A stretch of 64,000 nucleotides of DNA from Paucisalibacillus globulus (GCF_900184735.1 NZ_LT855388.1:124001-188000), one strand, 5' to 3'. Numbered from the stretch's first letter, positions 18,274-27,585 are shown. Notes: generated by a model not told the origin, from the sequence alone. Program-made: numbers and translations.

Positions 18274-20340
18274 TTATGGGGTCCATGCATTATGCAGGAT
18301 ACCAACAAGCTTCCAATCCCCATCATATTCTTCAAAAATAAGTGTTAACTGCATCCAACTTAACTCTTCACCTTCAACTGTTTCATAGTAGGAGTATTGT
18401 ACCATATGAGCATCTGGAAATTTGCCCCTAACATTTTCTGTAAAGAATTCTGGTCCCATTAAATCTTGTTGATTTACATAGATGGCATCTGGATTTTTGT
18501 TGGCGTAAACATAGCTGTCGAAGTATTCAGCTGTGGTCATCTCAATTGGTAATCCACTTGCTGCATGATCACCCCAACGATAAACGGTTTGGTCTTGTAG
18601 TAATGTTGGTATTTCATTTTCACCAAATATTATAGGATCATGCTGTTCATACATCGGTGTAGAGGTTAACTGTAAGAATGGTGCAAATAAGACCCCTTTT
18701 TCAGGGTGAACATGTTTGGCTAGTTCATCCAAATCTCTATCTGCCAATGTATCCAGTACTTCATTTGCAGGTCCTAAAACACCTGGGTATTTATAGTGAA
18801 GTTCAATGGCTAGTATATTAGTCTCATCTTTTGGATAGTTAACTGTACCATCATAAATCACTCGTAAATCATAATGCTCTAACATATAGGACATGATGAC
18901 TTTATCATTATTATCATTCATGTAAGTTGACTTTGGACCACCCAATATAGTTTCAATATCGGACAGCGTAACGTTGTCACCTGGATTTAGTTCATAACGA
19001 TAAGACATATACATATCTGAATCATCAGGTTTGATAAAAATATGATCGCCATATACATCAGCAGTACCACCGTCTACTTCAAATGACTCAAATCGTTCTC
19101 CATACTTATTTTCAAATACGGATGGATCAGCTGGTAATTGTACAGTTAGTATATTTGGTAGTCTTCCAATTGCAACATATGATAAGAAGTTCTCATCAAG
19201 CATATCCTCTAAATATGGCACCTCAGATGCCATCCAAGACTCTAAATCATACCCCTCTACTAATGTCGCACCATGTTGAATGAGTAAATCGTCAATTGGC
19301 ATGAAATTATATTTTCCGGCCATCCATAGAACTGTGATGTCACTAGAGGAGGTTACGGTTGTATTTGGATTCGCTCCAGATTCTAGTAAAAGCTTTACCA
19401 TTTCGGTTTGATGACCATAAACAGCTTTAACCAAAGCATTATAATCGCGGTTGTTACGGTGCTCTATCTCTGCTCCATTTTCTAATAATACCCCAGCAAC
19501 TTCAGTACTTGTCGTAAGTGTTAGTGGGGTATCGTTATACTCATCCATTACATTAGGATTTGCCCCAAGTTCTAGTAATTCCGCAACTATCTTTTCTCTG
19601 TTTTCTTTCGCTGCTAGAAGTAGGGCTCTATCTGGGTTTGCACCATCACGAATATAAGCATATATATTTTCCCAGTCACGTTCGCTTGGAGCTTTAGCCA
19701 ATTCACTATTCATTAGATCTTGAACATTTTCCGTTTCTTCCTGTTCTTCTGGTTTCTCTTCATCCTCTTCTTCTACAACTAAATACTTATCTTTAAAGAA
19801 GGTTGATCGAAATTCATGCCATTTAGAGGAATCAAATTCATACCACTGTTCATTGATAAGAATTAGATCAGTCTTTGCAAACTCCAGTACTTCAATGAGC
19901 TCACCATCTTCATTATATAGCTCAATTTTATCTCGATAGGAGCTACTCTTTTCCGATTCAGTTAACTCTACTTTACCGACAGTTTCGTTAAATAAATCGA
20001 TGACTTCTTGATCTTCGGAAGTAAAGGAACGTAGATCACCTGATACTCCATTAATCTTTGCAATATCACCCTTTACAATATCGGTAAAGGAAATACTGGT
20101 TGATTGTGGGTTATTTCCAAGATTTCCATATATCAGTATGGCAAATAAGAATGCAGCAGCTAAGGCGGCAAACGTAGTAGCGATGCCTTTCATACTTCGC
20201 TTCTTCTTTGGTGTGGTTCTATTAGTTCTCGTATTCATAATGGTTCGTTTAATCTGTAATTCTTTATTTTTATTTATATTAGGCTTTGGCATCATGCGTA
20301 GTGAATCATCTAATTGCTCTAGGTGACTTTGTCTCTTCAT
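18274..20340 (-). CDS. Membrane anti-sigma-like protein with extracytoplasmic ankyrin repeats
   Basis: 688 aa. A basic cytoplasmic N-terminus (1-50) is followed by one membrane segment (52-72) and a long external part: a beta-rich region (80-180) typical of anti-sigma partners, an acidic hinge (188-210), four ankyrin-like repeats (about 222-362, with LELGANPNV, LLENGAEI and LLESGANPNT), a DUF4309-like stretch (about 440-540) and a C-terminal domain ending in Ala-Trp-Thr-Pro. It overlaps the ECF sigma gene by 35 bp, so it should bind and restrain that factor through its cytoplasmic tail. The tail is short and lacks a clear zinc HxxxCxxC motif, so the anti-sigma role rests on context. Ankyrin repeats outside the membrane are unusual here. 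Confidence 0.8.
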   Translation of the reverse strand: MKRQSHLEQLDDSLRMMPKPNINKNKELQIKRTIMNTRTNRTTPKKKRSMKGIATTFAALAAAFLFAILIYGNLGNNPQSTSISFTDIVKGDIAKINGVSGDLRSFTSEDQEVIDLFNETVGKVELTESEKSSSYRDKIELYNEDGELIEVLEFAKTDLILINEQWYEFDSSKWHEFRSTFFKDKYLVVEEEDEEKPEEQEETENVQDLMNSELAKAPSERDWENIYAYIRDGANPDRALLLAAKENREKIVAELLELGANPNVMDEYNDTPLTLTTSTEVAGVLLENGAEIEHRNNRDYNALVKAVYGHQTEMVKLLLESGANPNTTVTSSSDITVLWMAGKYNFMPIDDLLIQHGATLVEGYDLESWMASEVPYLEDMLDENFLSYVAIGRLPNILTVQLPADPSVFENKYGERFESFEVDGGTADVYGDHIFIKPDDSDMYMSYRYELNPGDNVTLSDIETILGGPKSTYMNDNNDKVIMSYMLEHYDLRVIYDGTVNYPKDETNILAIELHYKYPGVLGPANEVLDTLADRDLDELAKHVHPEKGVLFAPFLQLTSTPMYEQHDPIIFGENEIPTLLQDQTVYRWGDHAASGLPIEMTTAEYFDSYVYANKNPDAIYVNQQDLMGPEFFTENVRGKFPDAHMVQYSYYETVEGEELSWMQLTLIFEEYDGDWKLVGILHNAWTP

Positions 20341-20848
20341 GAGAGAAACACCTCCTTAATTCTTCATGTAAAGCTATTTTTGCACGATGATGTGTCGACT
20401 TAACTTTACTTTCACTCCATTTCAGAATACTTGCCGTTTCTTGAACAGAAAGCTCCTTTATTCCCCTCAGTATGATGACATCTTGATAATTTGGTTTGAG
20501 TAGTTGAATACATTGATAGATAGAATTAGTACTTTCATTTAGGTCCAGGATCGTTTCAGGGGATGTATCCGTCTTAGGCTCATTTGTTGTGTCTAATGGA
20601 ACAGTATCTGCCCATTTCTTTGTTTTCTTCTTTCTAGATTCATCAATGGCTAAGTTGCGCGCAATACTAAATAGCCAAGTTTTTGGTGTTGAATTTTCTT
20701 TAAAACCGTTAAAACCTTTTAATGCTTTAATGAAGACTTCCTGCAGTAAGTCTTCGGCTTCGGCAGGACCAACTCTATATATCAAAAAGTGATAAACATC
20801 ATTACCATACAGGTCGAACCAATCTGCTATAATTTCATTATGCGACAC
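20306..20848 (-). CDS. ECF-type RNA polymerase sigma factor
   Basis: 180 aa from GTG at 20848, chosen because AGGAGG lies 8 nt upstream; an upstream GTG at 20857 sits inside that ribosome site. Region 2 (about 15-85) has DLLQEVFIKALKGF and the conserved TWLFSIARNLAIDESR. Region 4 (about 115-165) has the helix-turn-helix with LSVQETASILKWSESKVKS. It directs core polymerase to a stress regulon, with envelope stress the usual cue for this group. It is co-transcribed with, and overlaps, the membrane protein downstream. A possible self-regulated promoter lies upstream. Confidence 0.92.
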   Translation of the reverse strand: MSHNEIIADWFDLYGNDVYHFLIYRVGPAEAEDLLQEVFIKALKGFNGFKENSTPKTWLFSIARNLAIDESRKKKTKKWADTVPLDTTNEPKTDTSPETILDLNESTNSIYQCIQLLKPNYQDVIILRGIKELSVQETASILKWSESKVKSTHHRAKIALHEELRRCFSHEETKSPRAIR

Positions 20849-20878
20849 AATACTCACCTCCTGGTTTTCATTAAATTA

Positions 20879-20904
20879 GACGAAGATTTTGTAAATAAAT
20901 TGCA
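20879..20904 (-). promoter_or_regulatory. Candidate autoregulated ECF promoter
   Basis: On the minus strand TGCAAT (20904-20899), 16-nt spacer, CGTC (20882-20879), about 30 nt before the start codon. It resembles the TGAAAC/TGCAAC-N16-CGTC form used by SigX/SigW-like factors, with imperfect last bases in the -35 box. Confidence 0.4.
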
Positions 20905-21062
20905 TTTTATTCAGATATTTTAAAATTAGGCGTTGTTAAGGTTAGTTTTATTATTTTAAAATGGTACTGTGCGGTCTAGAAAGGTCTACGCTATTTCAAT
21001 TTACAAATCAATACTATATAGTAGAAAGAGAACTTGTACATAAGAACAAGGGGGGATCTTCC

Positions 21063-21347
21063 TTGCAAAATAAGAAACATAATTTAAATAAAATAGCTAA
21101 CCGTGAAGCCTTAATTGGTGTAGGGCTAGTCATTTTTAATTTCATATGGTGGTATGGTTTTGCCTATGGACTAGGTAGTAAAGACCCAGACGAATATCGA
21201 ATAATATTTGGGTTGCCTGACTGGTTCTTTTATAGTTGTGTTGTAGGCTTTATTGTCATGGTGGTTTTAGTCATTATTGTGGTTAAAGCATTCTTTGTTG
21301 AAATTCCCTTCGATTATGAAGATGAAGAAGGGGAGGCTGAAAGATGA
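21063..21347 (+). CDS. yhdT: YhdT-family small membrane protein (DUF997)
   Basis: 94 aa from a TTG at 21063 preceded by GGGGGGAT. The longer frame starting at 20961 has no ribosome site. Two membrane segments (about 18-38 and 55-80) are separated by the conserved GLGSKDPDEY-x-GLPDWFFYS loop, and the tail is acidic. The gene overlaps panF by 4 bp (ATGA), as yhdT-panF pairs do in many bacteria. It is presumably a small accessory subunit of the pantothenate symporter, though its exact role is not known. Confidence 0.85.
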   Translation: MQNKKHNLNKIANREALIGVGLVIFNFIWWYGFAYGLGSKDPDEYRIIFGLPDWFFYSCVVGFIVMVVLVIIVVKAFFVEIPFDYEDEEGEAER

Positions 21348-22831
21348 ATTGGGCAGCAATTATTCCGCTATTTATTTTCTTAATTATAATCTTTTTAGTT
21401 GGATTATACGCTAGCAAATTTGTGCAATCCTCTAAATCATTTTTGGATGAATATTTTCTAGGTGATCGAAGTCTAGGTGGATTTGTGCTAGCCATGACAA
21501 TGACTGCTACATATGGAAGTGCAAGTAGTTTTATTGGTGGGCCAGGAACAGCATATACACAAGGACTAGGGTGGGTACTTCTTGCCATGTCACAGGTTGC
21601 TACTGGTTATTTTGTCCTAATGGTGTTAGGGAAGAAGTTTGCTATTGTTACACGAAGATACAAAGCAATTACAATGGTGGATTTCTTAAAAGAACGTTAC
21701 AAATCGCCAGTTGTTGTCATCCTTTCTGCAATAAGTATAATCGTGTTTTTATTTTCCGCAATGGCAGCACAGTGGATTGGTGGGGCAAGACTTATTGAAT
21801 CTCTAACCGGGATGTCCTATACAACTGCATTATTTATTTTTGCTGCATCGGTATTGGTCTATGTAACTATTGGTGGGTTCCGCGCGGTTGCATTAACCGA
21901 TGCGATACAAGGGTCGATTATGTTTATTGGAACACTAATATTACTGATTGCTACAATAATTGCTGGTGGAGGTATATCGAATATAATTGCCGATTTACAT
22001 GCAGAAAATCCTAACCTTATCTCACCCTTTGGGGCGGAGGGTACGCTGACCCCTGCCTATGTTTCCTCATTCTGGATACTAGTTGGAGTGGGTGTTGTTG
22101 CTTTACCGCAAATTGCCGTGCGTGCCATGTCCTATAAGAATGCCAAGTCGATGCACAGAGCATTAATCATAGGAACTATTGTAGTTGGGTTTATCATGTT
22201 AAATATGCACTTAATTGGCGTGTTTGCTAGACCAATCTTACCGGGTATTGAAATTGGTGATAAAGTTATGCCATTAATTGCGCTAGAAACAATGCCTGCT
22301 TGGTTAGCTGGTATTGTACTAGCAGCACCTATGGCAGCCATTATGTCTACGGTGGATTCATTACTCATCTTAGTGAGTTCGACAATTATTAAGGATGTTT
22401 ATATAAATTATATGAAACCCGATGCATCTCATACGACTGTAAAAAGGATGAGTATTGGGGTTACAGGAATTTTAGGTGTTATTATCTTTATCATGGCACT
22501 TGATCCTCCAGACTTAATTATCTGGCTAAATTTGTTTGCTTTTGGGGGATTGGAAGCTGCGTTTATTTGGCCGGTGATTCTTGGGCTATATTGGAGAAAT
22601 GGGAACAAATATGGTGCCATTGCATCAATTATAGTAGGGGTTGGATTGTACACACTGTCTGACTTATTACCGAAACTATTATCGATTGACTCTACAGCAA
22701 TGGATAGTTTCTTTAAACCATTTGGTATGCATGCCGTGGTTGTACCTGTTATTGCTTCATTTATTGCATATGTCCTAGTGAGTCTATTGACAAGAAAAAC
22801 AATACCGAATGAATTAAAACCGAATTTTTAA
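21344..22831 (+). CDS. panF: Sodium/pantothenate symporter
   Basis: 495 aa with about 13 membrane segments. It belongs to the sodium:solute symporter family, with the family stretch DEYFLGDRSLGGFVLAMT near residues 33-50 and YGSASSFIGGPG following. The overlap with the YhdT-type gene identifies it as PanF, which takes up pantothenate (vitamin B5) with Na+ for coenzyme A synthesis. It reads directly to a hairpin terminator. No regulatory element is visible upstream of the two-gene unit. Confidence 0.92.
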   Translation: MNWAAIIPLFIFLIIIFLVGLYASKFVQSSKSFLDEYFLGDRSLGGFVLAMTMTATYGSASSFIGGPGTAYTQGLGWVLLAMSQVATGYFVLMVLGKKFAIVTRRYKAITMVDFLKERYKSPVVVILSAISIIVFLFSAMAAQWIGGARLIESLTGMSYTTALFIFAASVLVYVTIGGFRAVALTDAIQGSIMFIGTLILLIATIIAGGGISNIIADLHAENPNLISPFGAEGTLTPAYVSSFWILVGVGVVALPQIAVRAMSYKNAKSMHRALIIGTIVVGFIMLNMHLIGVFARPILPGIEIGDKVMPLIALETMPAWLAGIVLAAPMAAIMSTVDSLLILVSSTIIKDVYINYMKPDASHTTVKRMSIGVTGILGVIIFIMALDPPDLIIWLNLFAFGGLEAAFIWPVILGLYWRNGNKYGAIASIIVGVGLYTLSDLLPKLLSIDSTAMDSFFKPFGMHAVVVPVIASFIAYVLVSLLTRKTIPNELKPNF

Positions 22832-22862
22832 CGAAATGCGCTCATGTATGGGCGCTTTTCGT
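22832..22862 (+). terminator. Intrinsic terminator after panF
   Basis: Stem GCGCTC / GGGCGC extended by CGAAA / TTTTCG, T-rich right arm. Confidence 0.7.
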
Positions 22863-22893
22863 GTATAGATAGGTTAAGGGGAGGAACATCAAT

Positions 22894-23286
22894 ATGACTA
22901 GGGTAATTCTTTTTGACGGAGTATGTAATTTCTGTAACTCAAGTGTCCAATTCATTATTAAAAGAGATCCTCAAGGTATATATCAGTTTACATCCCTTCA
23001 GAGTGATGTTGGGCAAAAGCTGTTAAAGGACCATGAAGTACCGGTTGAGTTAGATAGTTTCATTTATATAGAGGATGAAAAGATATACTTTAAATCAACC
23101 GCAGCTCTAAAAGTGTGTAGAAACCTTAAAGGATTATGGAAGCTTTTATATATCTTTATTATCGTACCTCGACCACTACGGGATGCTGTGTATGGAGTTA
23201 TAGCTCGCAACCGGTACAAGTGGTTTGGTAAAAGGGATGCTTGTATGATTCCCTCCCCAGAGCAACGCAAAAGATTTTTAGATTAA
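22894..23286 (+). CDS. DCC-family thiol-disulfide oxidoreductase-like protein (DUF393)
   Basis: 130 aa. The N-terminal FDGVCNFC (residues 7-14) is the defining D-x-x-C-x-x-C motif of the DCC family, on a thioredoxin-like fold. A later KWFGKRDACM segment is also typical of YuxK-like proteins. A cytoplasmic redox role is predicted from the family; partners are unknown. RBS AGGGGAGG. It stands between terminated panF and the DUF4097 gene. Confidence 0.88.
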   Translation: MTRVILFDGVCNFCNSSVQFIIKRDPQGIYQFTSLQSDVGQKLLKDHEVPVELDSFIYIEDEKIYFKSTAALKVCRNLKGLWKLLYIFIIVPRPLRDAVYGVIARNRYKWFGKRDACMIPSPEQRKRFLD

Positions 23287-23374
23287 TTTCAGACTTTAGA
23301 CGGAGTTCATCTCATACACGAGTATGTTGTTAGAAGAGGTAGAACTTAATACACTGGAATAAAGAGGAAAGTGG

Positions 23375-24469
23375 ATGGGAGAGGTATGGATGGGTTTACT
23401 GAAGAACTTATTTGGAGTCTCGAGAAAACCAGTAAAACATGAAAAGTCTTTTGATATACAAAAAGTGAATGACTTGATCATATCGGTTGATGCAGCTGAT
23501 GTAGAAGTGATTGTGCATGATCTTCCTAAAGTAGAAATAAAATTTGTATCGTATGAAGGTGGTCCTGGATTAGAGATAACTAAAACAGATAATGCCTTAA
23601 CTATAATCTCTAAAAAGGAACATAAAGGTCCAACTTTTATGTTTGGGGATATACCAACATGCTCTCTGAAAATTTATGTACCTAATGATGTAGCGAATTT
23701 TTGGGATATTACAACCACTTCTGGTTTAATTGATGCATCTAATCTAATTGCTGCTTCTTTTCGAATGAATGCGGCTTCCGGAAAGATTACTATGTCAAAA
23801 TTAACTGCTGAAAAAATTAATGTAACCACTACATCTGGAAAAATACAACTTAAAGAATTAAAGGCAGATAAATTAAAGTTCTATGCCAATTCTGGAATTG
23901 TTAATATTCATTCTGCCAATGCAGATATTACAGGTCAAGTTGGTTCTGGAAGTGTATTGTTATCGGCAATTAAAGGGGAAGAATTAGAAGTAAAGGCCGG
24001 GTCAGGCAAAGTGGTATTAAAAGAAGTATATATGAAAAATGCTACTGTGAAAGCAAATTCGGGTAAAATTGATGCTGAGAATTTCTGGGCGGAAACAACC
24101 ATTGCCAATGTTGGCTCTGGAAAAATAAATATAAGAGATTTCCGCGGGTCCATTAAAGGGAATGCAAACTCAGGTAGTATTAATATTTCAGTTTCTGATA
24201 ATTCAGGGGTAGACTTGAAAACAGGAAGTGGAAACATACATGTGGAGTTTCATGAGTTTGAATTAAACACCCTCTTTGATATTAAAACAGGTTCAGGTGA
24301 TATTATAACCAATTTACCAATGCGTGTGGAAGAACGGAAAAAACATCATGTGATTGGAAAAGCTGGCAATGGTGATCATTTAATCCGTCTTCGAACAGGA
24401 TCAGGAAGAGTCGTTATGTATACAGCGAAATCCTCATTGTTAAATAAAGGTATTAAAATAATAAGTTAG
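23375..24469 (+). CDS. DUF4097-family beta-helix protein (YvlB-like)
   Basis: 364 aa. The start at 23375 follows AGAGGAAAG; an internal ATG at 23390 is an alternative. After a short N-terminal part the protein is a long run of about 20-residue beta repeats with the pattern (A/S)-(N/G)-SG-x-I-x-(hydrophobic), such as NAASGKITM, TTSGKIQL and VGSGKINI. These build a right-handed beta-helix of the DUF4097 (head-GIN) class. Proteins of this class are linked to envelope and stress regulation, such as the YvlB group. No signal peptide seen, so the likely location is cytoplasmic. Followed by a terminator. Confidence 0.85.
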   Translation: MGEVWMGLLKNLFGVSRKPVKHEKSFDIQKVNDLIISVDAADVEVIVHDLPKVEIKFVSYEGGPGLEITKTDNALTIISKKEHKGPTFMFGDIPTCSLKIYVPNDVANFWDITTTSGLIDASNLIAASFRMNAASGKITMSKLTAEKINVTTTSGKIQLKELKADKLKFYANSGIVNIHSANADITGQVGSGSVLLSAIKGEELEVKAGSGKVVLKEVYMKNATVKANSGKIDAENFWAETTIANVGSGKINIRDFRGSIKGNANSGSINISVSDNSGVDLKTGSGNIHVEFHEFELNTLFDIKTGSGDIITNLPMRVEERKKHHVIGKAGNGDHLIRLRTGSGRVVMYTAKSSLLNKGIKIIS

Positions 24470-24476
24470 CTCTGTA

Positions 24477-24514
24477 AACAGAAGGGGATAGAGGAATTCT
24501 CTTCTGTTTTTATT
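24477..24514 (+). terminator. Intrinsic terminator after DUF4097 gene
   Basis: Arms AACAGAAG (24477-24484) and CTTCTGTT (24501-24508), then TTTATTT. Confidence 0.8.
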
Positions 24515-24562
24515 TGCGTGTAACATGTTGTAGGAAAAGTAATTAAGTAAGAACAAGTGGCA

Positions 24563-24895
24563 GGGTTCTCATGACGTATTATAGAAGAAAAGCGAGAAAA
24601 AACACGGTGATAAGAGCCCTCATCACGTTTTATGTAAGAGAAACGAGAAAAAACACGGTGATAAGAGCCCTCATCACGTTTTATGTAAGAAAAACGAGAA
24701 AAAACACGATGATGAGAGCCCTCATCACGTTTTATGTAAGAAAAACGAGAAAAAAGGCGATGATAGGAGCCCTCATCACGTTTTATGCAAGAAATGCGAG
24801 AAAAAACACGGTGATAAGAGCCCTCATCACGTTTTATGTAAGAAAAACGAGAAAAAACACGATGACAAAGTCCATCACCGTGTGCTCCAAATAAA
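24563..24895. repeat. 51-bp tandem repeat array of terminator-like hairpins
   Basis: The GAGCCCT core recurs at 24614, 24665, 24716, 24767 and 24818, exactly 51 bp apart. A diverged half copy starts near 24563 and another lies near 24869. Each unit holds a GTGAT-aa-GAG / CTC-ATCAC hairpin followed by GTTTTATG and an A-rich GAGAAAAAACAC segment. Because 51 is a multiple of three, an ORF (24571-24894) stays open, giving a 17-residue repeat, but it has no ribosome site and is unlikely to be translated. It sits between two convergent genes. Confidence 0.9.
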
Positions 24896-24912
24896 TTATT
24901 GAAAATAACAGG

Positions 24913-24931
24913 ATGAGAAGCTATCTCATCA
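24913..24931 (-). terminator. Possible terminator of the acetoacetyl-CoA synthetase gene
   Basis: Arms GATGAGA and TCTCATC around a 5-nt loop, with a moderately T-rich minus-strand 3' side (GTTATTTTC). Confidence 0.5.
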
Positions 24932-24951
24932 TCCCAAGAATAAAACTAATT

Positions 24952-26931
24952 TCAAAGCTTCTCTTTATAAAACTCCTCAAAATAAACTAGTGATTCCGGA
25001 TTACTCAATGAACCTTTATTTGCTACGTTTTCTAATGGCTGTCCCATTAGTATCTTTTTAACTGGAATCTCCAACTTCTTCCCATTTAATGTCTTTGGAA
25101 GATCTTGAACTTGAATAACTTCTGTTGGTACATGTCTTGGTGAACATTGTGTTCTAATTTGTTGTTTTATGGCTAAAACAATGTCATCTGTTAATGCTTC
25201 ATTTTCCTTTATCATTACAAAAAGTGGCACAAAGGAATCACCATTCTCAAGTGGAATATCCACTATTAAACTATCAGCAATTTCTTTTACTTGGTCAACC
25301 GCTCGATAGATTTCACTCGTACCAATGCGAATCCCACCACGGTTAATTGTCGCATCTGAACGTCCATAGATTACACAAGTTCCGCGGTCTGTGATTTTGA
25401 TGTAGTCTCCATGCCGCCATATTCCAGGATACATATCAAAGTAACTATCTCTCATTCTGCTACCATCTTCATCATTCCAGAAAAAGATTGGCATAGCTGG
25501 AAAAGGCTTGGTGATAACCAGTTCTCCCACTTCATTAATATGGGCATGGCCTTCCTCATCAAAGCTCTCTATCTTGACCCCTAGGCCACGGCATTGTAAT
25601 TCTCCTGCATATACAGGCAAGGTTGGAACACCTAAGATAAAGGCTGTACAAACATCAGTTCCCCCACTAATGGATGCTATAGAAAGATCCTCTTTTACAT
25701 GGTCATAACACCATCTAAAGCCCTCCGGAGGGAGTGGTGAACCTGTTGAACTAATAGTTTGCAAATGGCTTAAGTCGAATTCCTTCCCTGGTGAAAAGTC
25801 ATCCTTCATACATGCCGTAATATAACTTGCAGATGTTCCGAAAACGGTCATGTTGGTATCTTGGGCAAATTTCCAAAGCATCCTTTTATCTGGGAATGCA
25901 GGGTTGCCATCATAAAGTATGATACTGCTACCTGTGAGTAAGCCACCAACTAAGTAATTCCACATCATCCAACCTGTTGTAGTGAACCAGAAGAAACGGT
26001 CATCCTCATGTAAGTCTGTATGAAAAGTTAGTGCTTTCAAATGTTCAACTAACATACCACCTTGGCTATGAACAATTGGCTTTGGTTTACCTGTAGTACC
26101 AGAAGAGAACAAAATCCATAATGGGTCACTAAACTCAACATGTTCGAATGTTATTTCCTCACTCGTGTATGTTATAGCCTCATTCCACAGTTGAACTGAT
26201 TTAAGTCCATCAAATTGTTCTTCCGTATTTAAGTAAGGTATGGCTATAGTAGCTTCTAAAGATGTAAGCTCAGACTGGATTTCCCTTATAACTTCCGTTC
26301 GATTGAAATCTTTGCCGCCATATCGATATCCATCAATGGTAATCATCACTTTTGGCTCAATCTGTTTAAACCGGTCAATGACACTCTGCTTTCCAAAATC
26401 AGGGGATGCACTAGACCAAATAGCACCTATGCTAGCTGTTGCAAACAATGCAACAATGGATTCATAGATATTAGGGATGTATGCAACAACACGATCGCCT
26501 TTAGAAACCCCTAGACTTCTTAAAGTTTTTTGTAATGCTGCAGTATCTTGATAAAGTTTTTTCCATGTTACTTCCCCGGTTTCCGTTCTAATTTCTGATG
26601 TATGAATAATAGCAGTTTTGTCCTTATTAAAGTTGCGAAAAATATGCTCTATATAATTAATCTTTGCTCCATCAAACCATTTAGCCCCAGGTATTGTATG
26701 GGATGAGAGTACACTATGGTAGGGGGTAGCTGATTGAATATCAAAATACTCCCAAATACTTTCCCAAAATAGTTCAATATCATTTACGGACCATTCCCAT
26801 AAAGATGAATAGTCTTTAAAGGAAAGTCCCTTTTTCTCTTCAAGCCAGTTCATGTATGTTAAGATATTTGAATGATTAATTCGGTCTTGATTCGGCTTCC
26901 AAAGTAGGGTGCCTTCTTCGATTGGTTTCAT
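24952..26931 (-). CDS. Acetoacetate--CoA ligase
   Basis: 659 aa from the ATG preceded by GGGGAGG; an ATG 15 nt upstream lies inside that site. Full-length acetoacetyl-CoA synthetase of the adenylate-forming family: N-terminal region with SLWEWSV and HTIPGAKWFDGA-like segments, ATP-binding loop LFSSGTTGKPKPIVHS (about residue 270), YGRSDATINRGGIRIG near 515, and the C-terminal catalytic Lys in TLNGKKLEIPVKK. It activates acetoacetate to acetoacetyl-CoA in the cytoplasm, feeding ketone-body or PHB-type carbon into metabolism. Single gene, no thiolase beside it. Confidence 0.92.
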   Translation of the reverse strand: MKPIEEGTLLWKPNQDRINHSNILTYMNWLEEKKGLSFKDYSSLWEWSVNDIELFWESIWEYFDIQSATPYHSVLSSHTIPGAKWFDGAKINYIEHIFRNFNKDKTAIIHTSEIRTETGEVTWKKLYQDTAALQKTLRSLGVSKGDRVVAYIPNIYESIVALFATASIGAIWSSASPDFGKQSVIDRFKQIEPKVMITIDGYRYGGKDFNRTEVIREIQSELTSLEATIAIPYLNTEEQFDGLKSVQLWNEAITYTSEEITFEHVEFSDPLWILFSSGTTGKPKPIVHSQGGMLVEHLKALTFHTDLHEDDRFFWFTTTGWMMWNYLVGGLLTGSSIILYDGNPAFPDKRMLWKFAQDTNMTVFGTSASYITACMKDDFSPGKEFDLSHLQTISSTGSPLPPEGFRWCYDHVKEDLSIASISGGTDVCTAFILGVPTLPVYAGELQCRGLGVKIESFDEEGHAHINEVGELVITKPFPAMPIFFWNDEDGSRMRDSYFDMYPGIWRHGDYIKITDRGTCVIYGRSDATINRGGIRIGTSEIYRAVDQVKEIADSLIVDIPLENGDSFVPLFVMIKENEALTDDIVLAIKQQIRTQCSPRHVPTEVIQVQDLPKTLNGKKLEIPVKKILMGQPLENVANKGSLSNPESLVYFEEFYKEKL

Positions 26932-27060
26932 GTAACTCCTCCCCATAAGTTCATCATCATTAATTGTATTATATGAAAACGGTTTCTATGTGTAAAGAAT
27001 GGACAAGGATGAAGAAACAAAGAAAAACCCATTACTACTAATAATGGGCATAGTTGTATG

Positions 27061-27585
27061 TTACTTTTCCGCCAATTTATCGGCGAAAGCTTTGACATAA
27101 GGTGGTAAATCAGGTGGTCGACGGCTAGAAATAATATGTCCGTCAACAACAACAGGTTCATCATACCATGAAGCACCAGCATTCGTCATGTCATCTTTGA
27201 TACCAGGTGTGCTGGTAACCTTTTTATCCTTAAGAATATTCGCTGAAATAAGTACCCAACCAGCATGACAAATTTGTCCAATTGGCTTCTTGGCCACATC
27301 CATATCTTTTATCATTTGTAGCACTTCAGGATAACGTCTTAATTTATCAGGGGCCCAACCACCGGGAACAAGAATAGCGTCATACTCATCAGTTTTTATT
27401 TCGGAAAATGCAAAATCAGATTTTGCAGGTACACCGTATTTACCATGATAAGTTTTGTTTGCTTCATTTCCTACGAGGTGTACAGTCGCCCCTTCTTCTT
27501 GTAAACGTAAGATCGGATACCAAAGCTCTAGGTCCTCAAATTCATGCTCTACAAGAGCTATAATCTTCATATCTTTTAAACGCAT
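27061..27585 (-). CDS. DJ-1/PfpI-family protein
   Basis: 174 aa from the ATG with TGGAGGTG 6 nt upstream. Class I glutamine-amidotransferase-like fold. The nucleophile elbow ICHAGW carries the conserved Cys (residue about 105) and adjacent His, and a Glu in the N-terminal LVEHEFEDLE matches the family acid. YraA/YfkM-type members are general stress proteins reported to act on glycated proteins or as chaperones. The substrate is not predictable here. Monocistronic. Confidence 0.9.
   Translation of the reverse strand: MRLKDMKIIALVEHEFEDLELWYPILRLQEEGATVHLVGNEANKTYHGKYGVPAKSDFAFSEIKTDEYDAILVPGGWAPDKLRRYPEVLQMIKDMDVAKKPIGQICHAGWVLISANILKDKKVTSTPGIKDDMTNAGASWYDEPVVVDGHIISSRRPPDLPPYVKAFADKLAEK

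Noticed and set aside
24571-24894. 107-aa ORF spanning the 51-bp array
   Set aside because: It is open only because the repeat length is a multiple of three. There is no ribosome site, and the translated repeat is a low-complexity basic sequence.
24563-24895. CRISPR array
   Set aside because: The units are contiguous 51-bp repeats with no unique spacers, and no cas gene is nearby.
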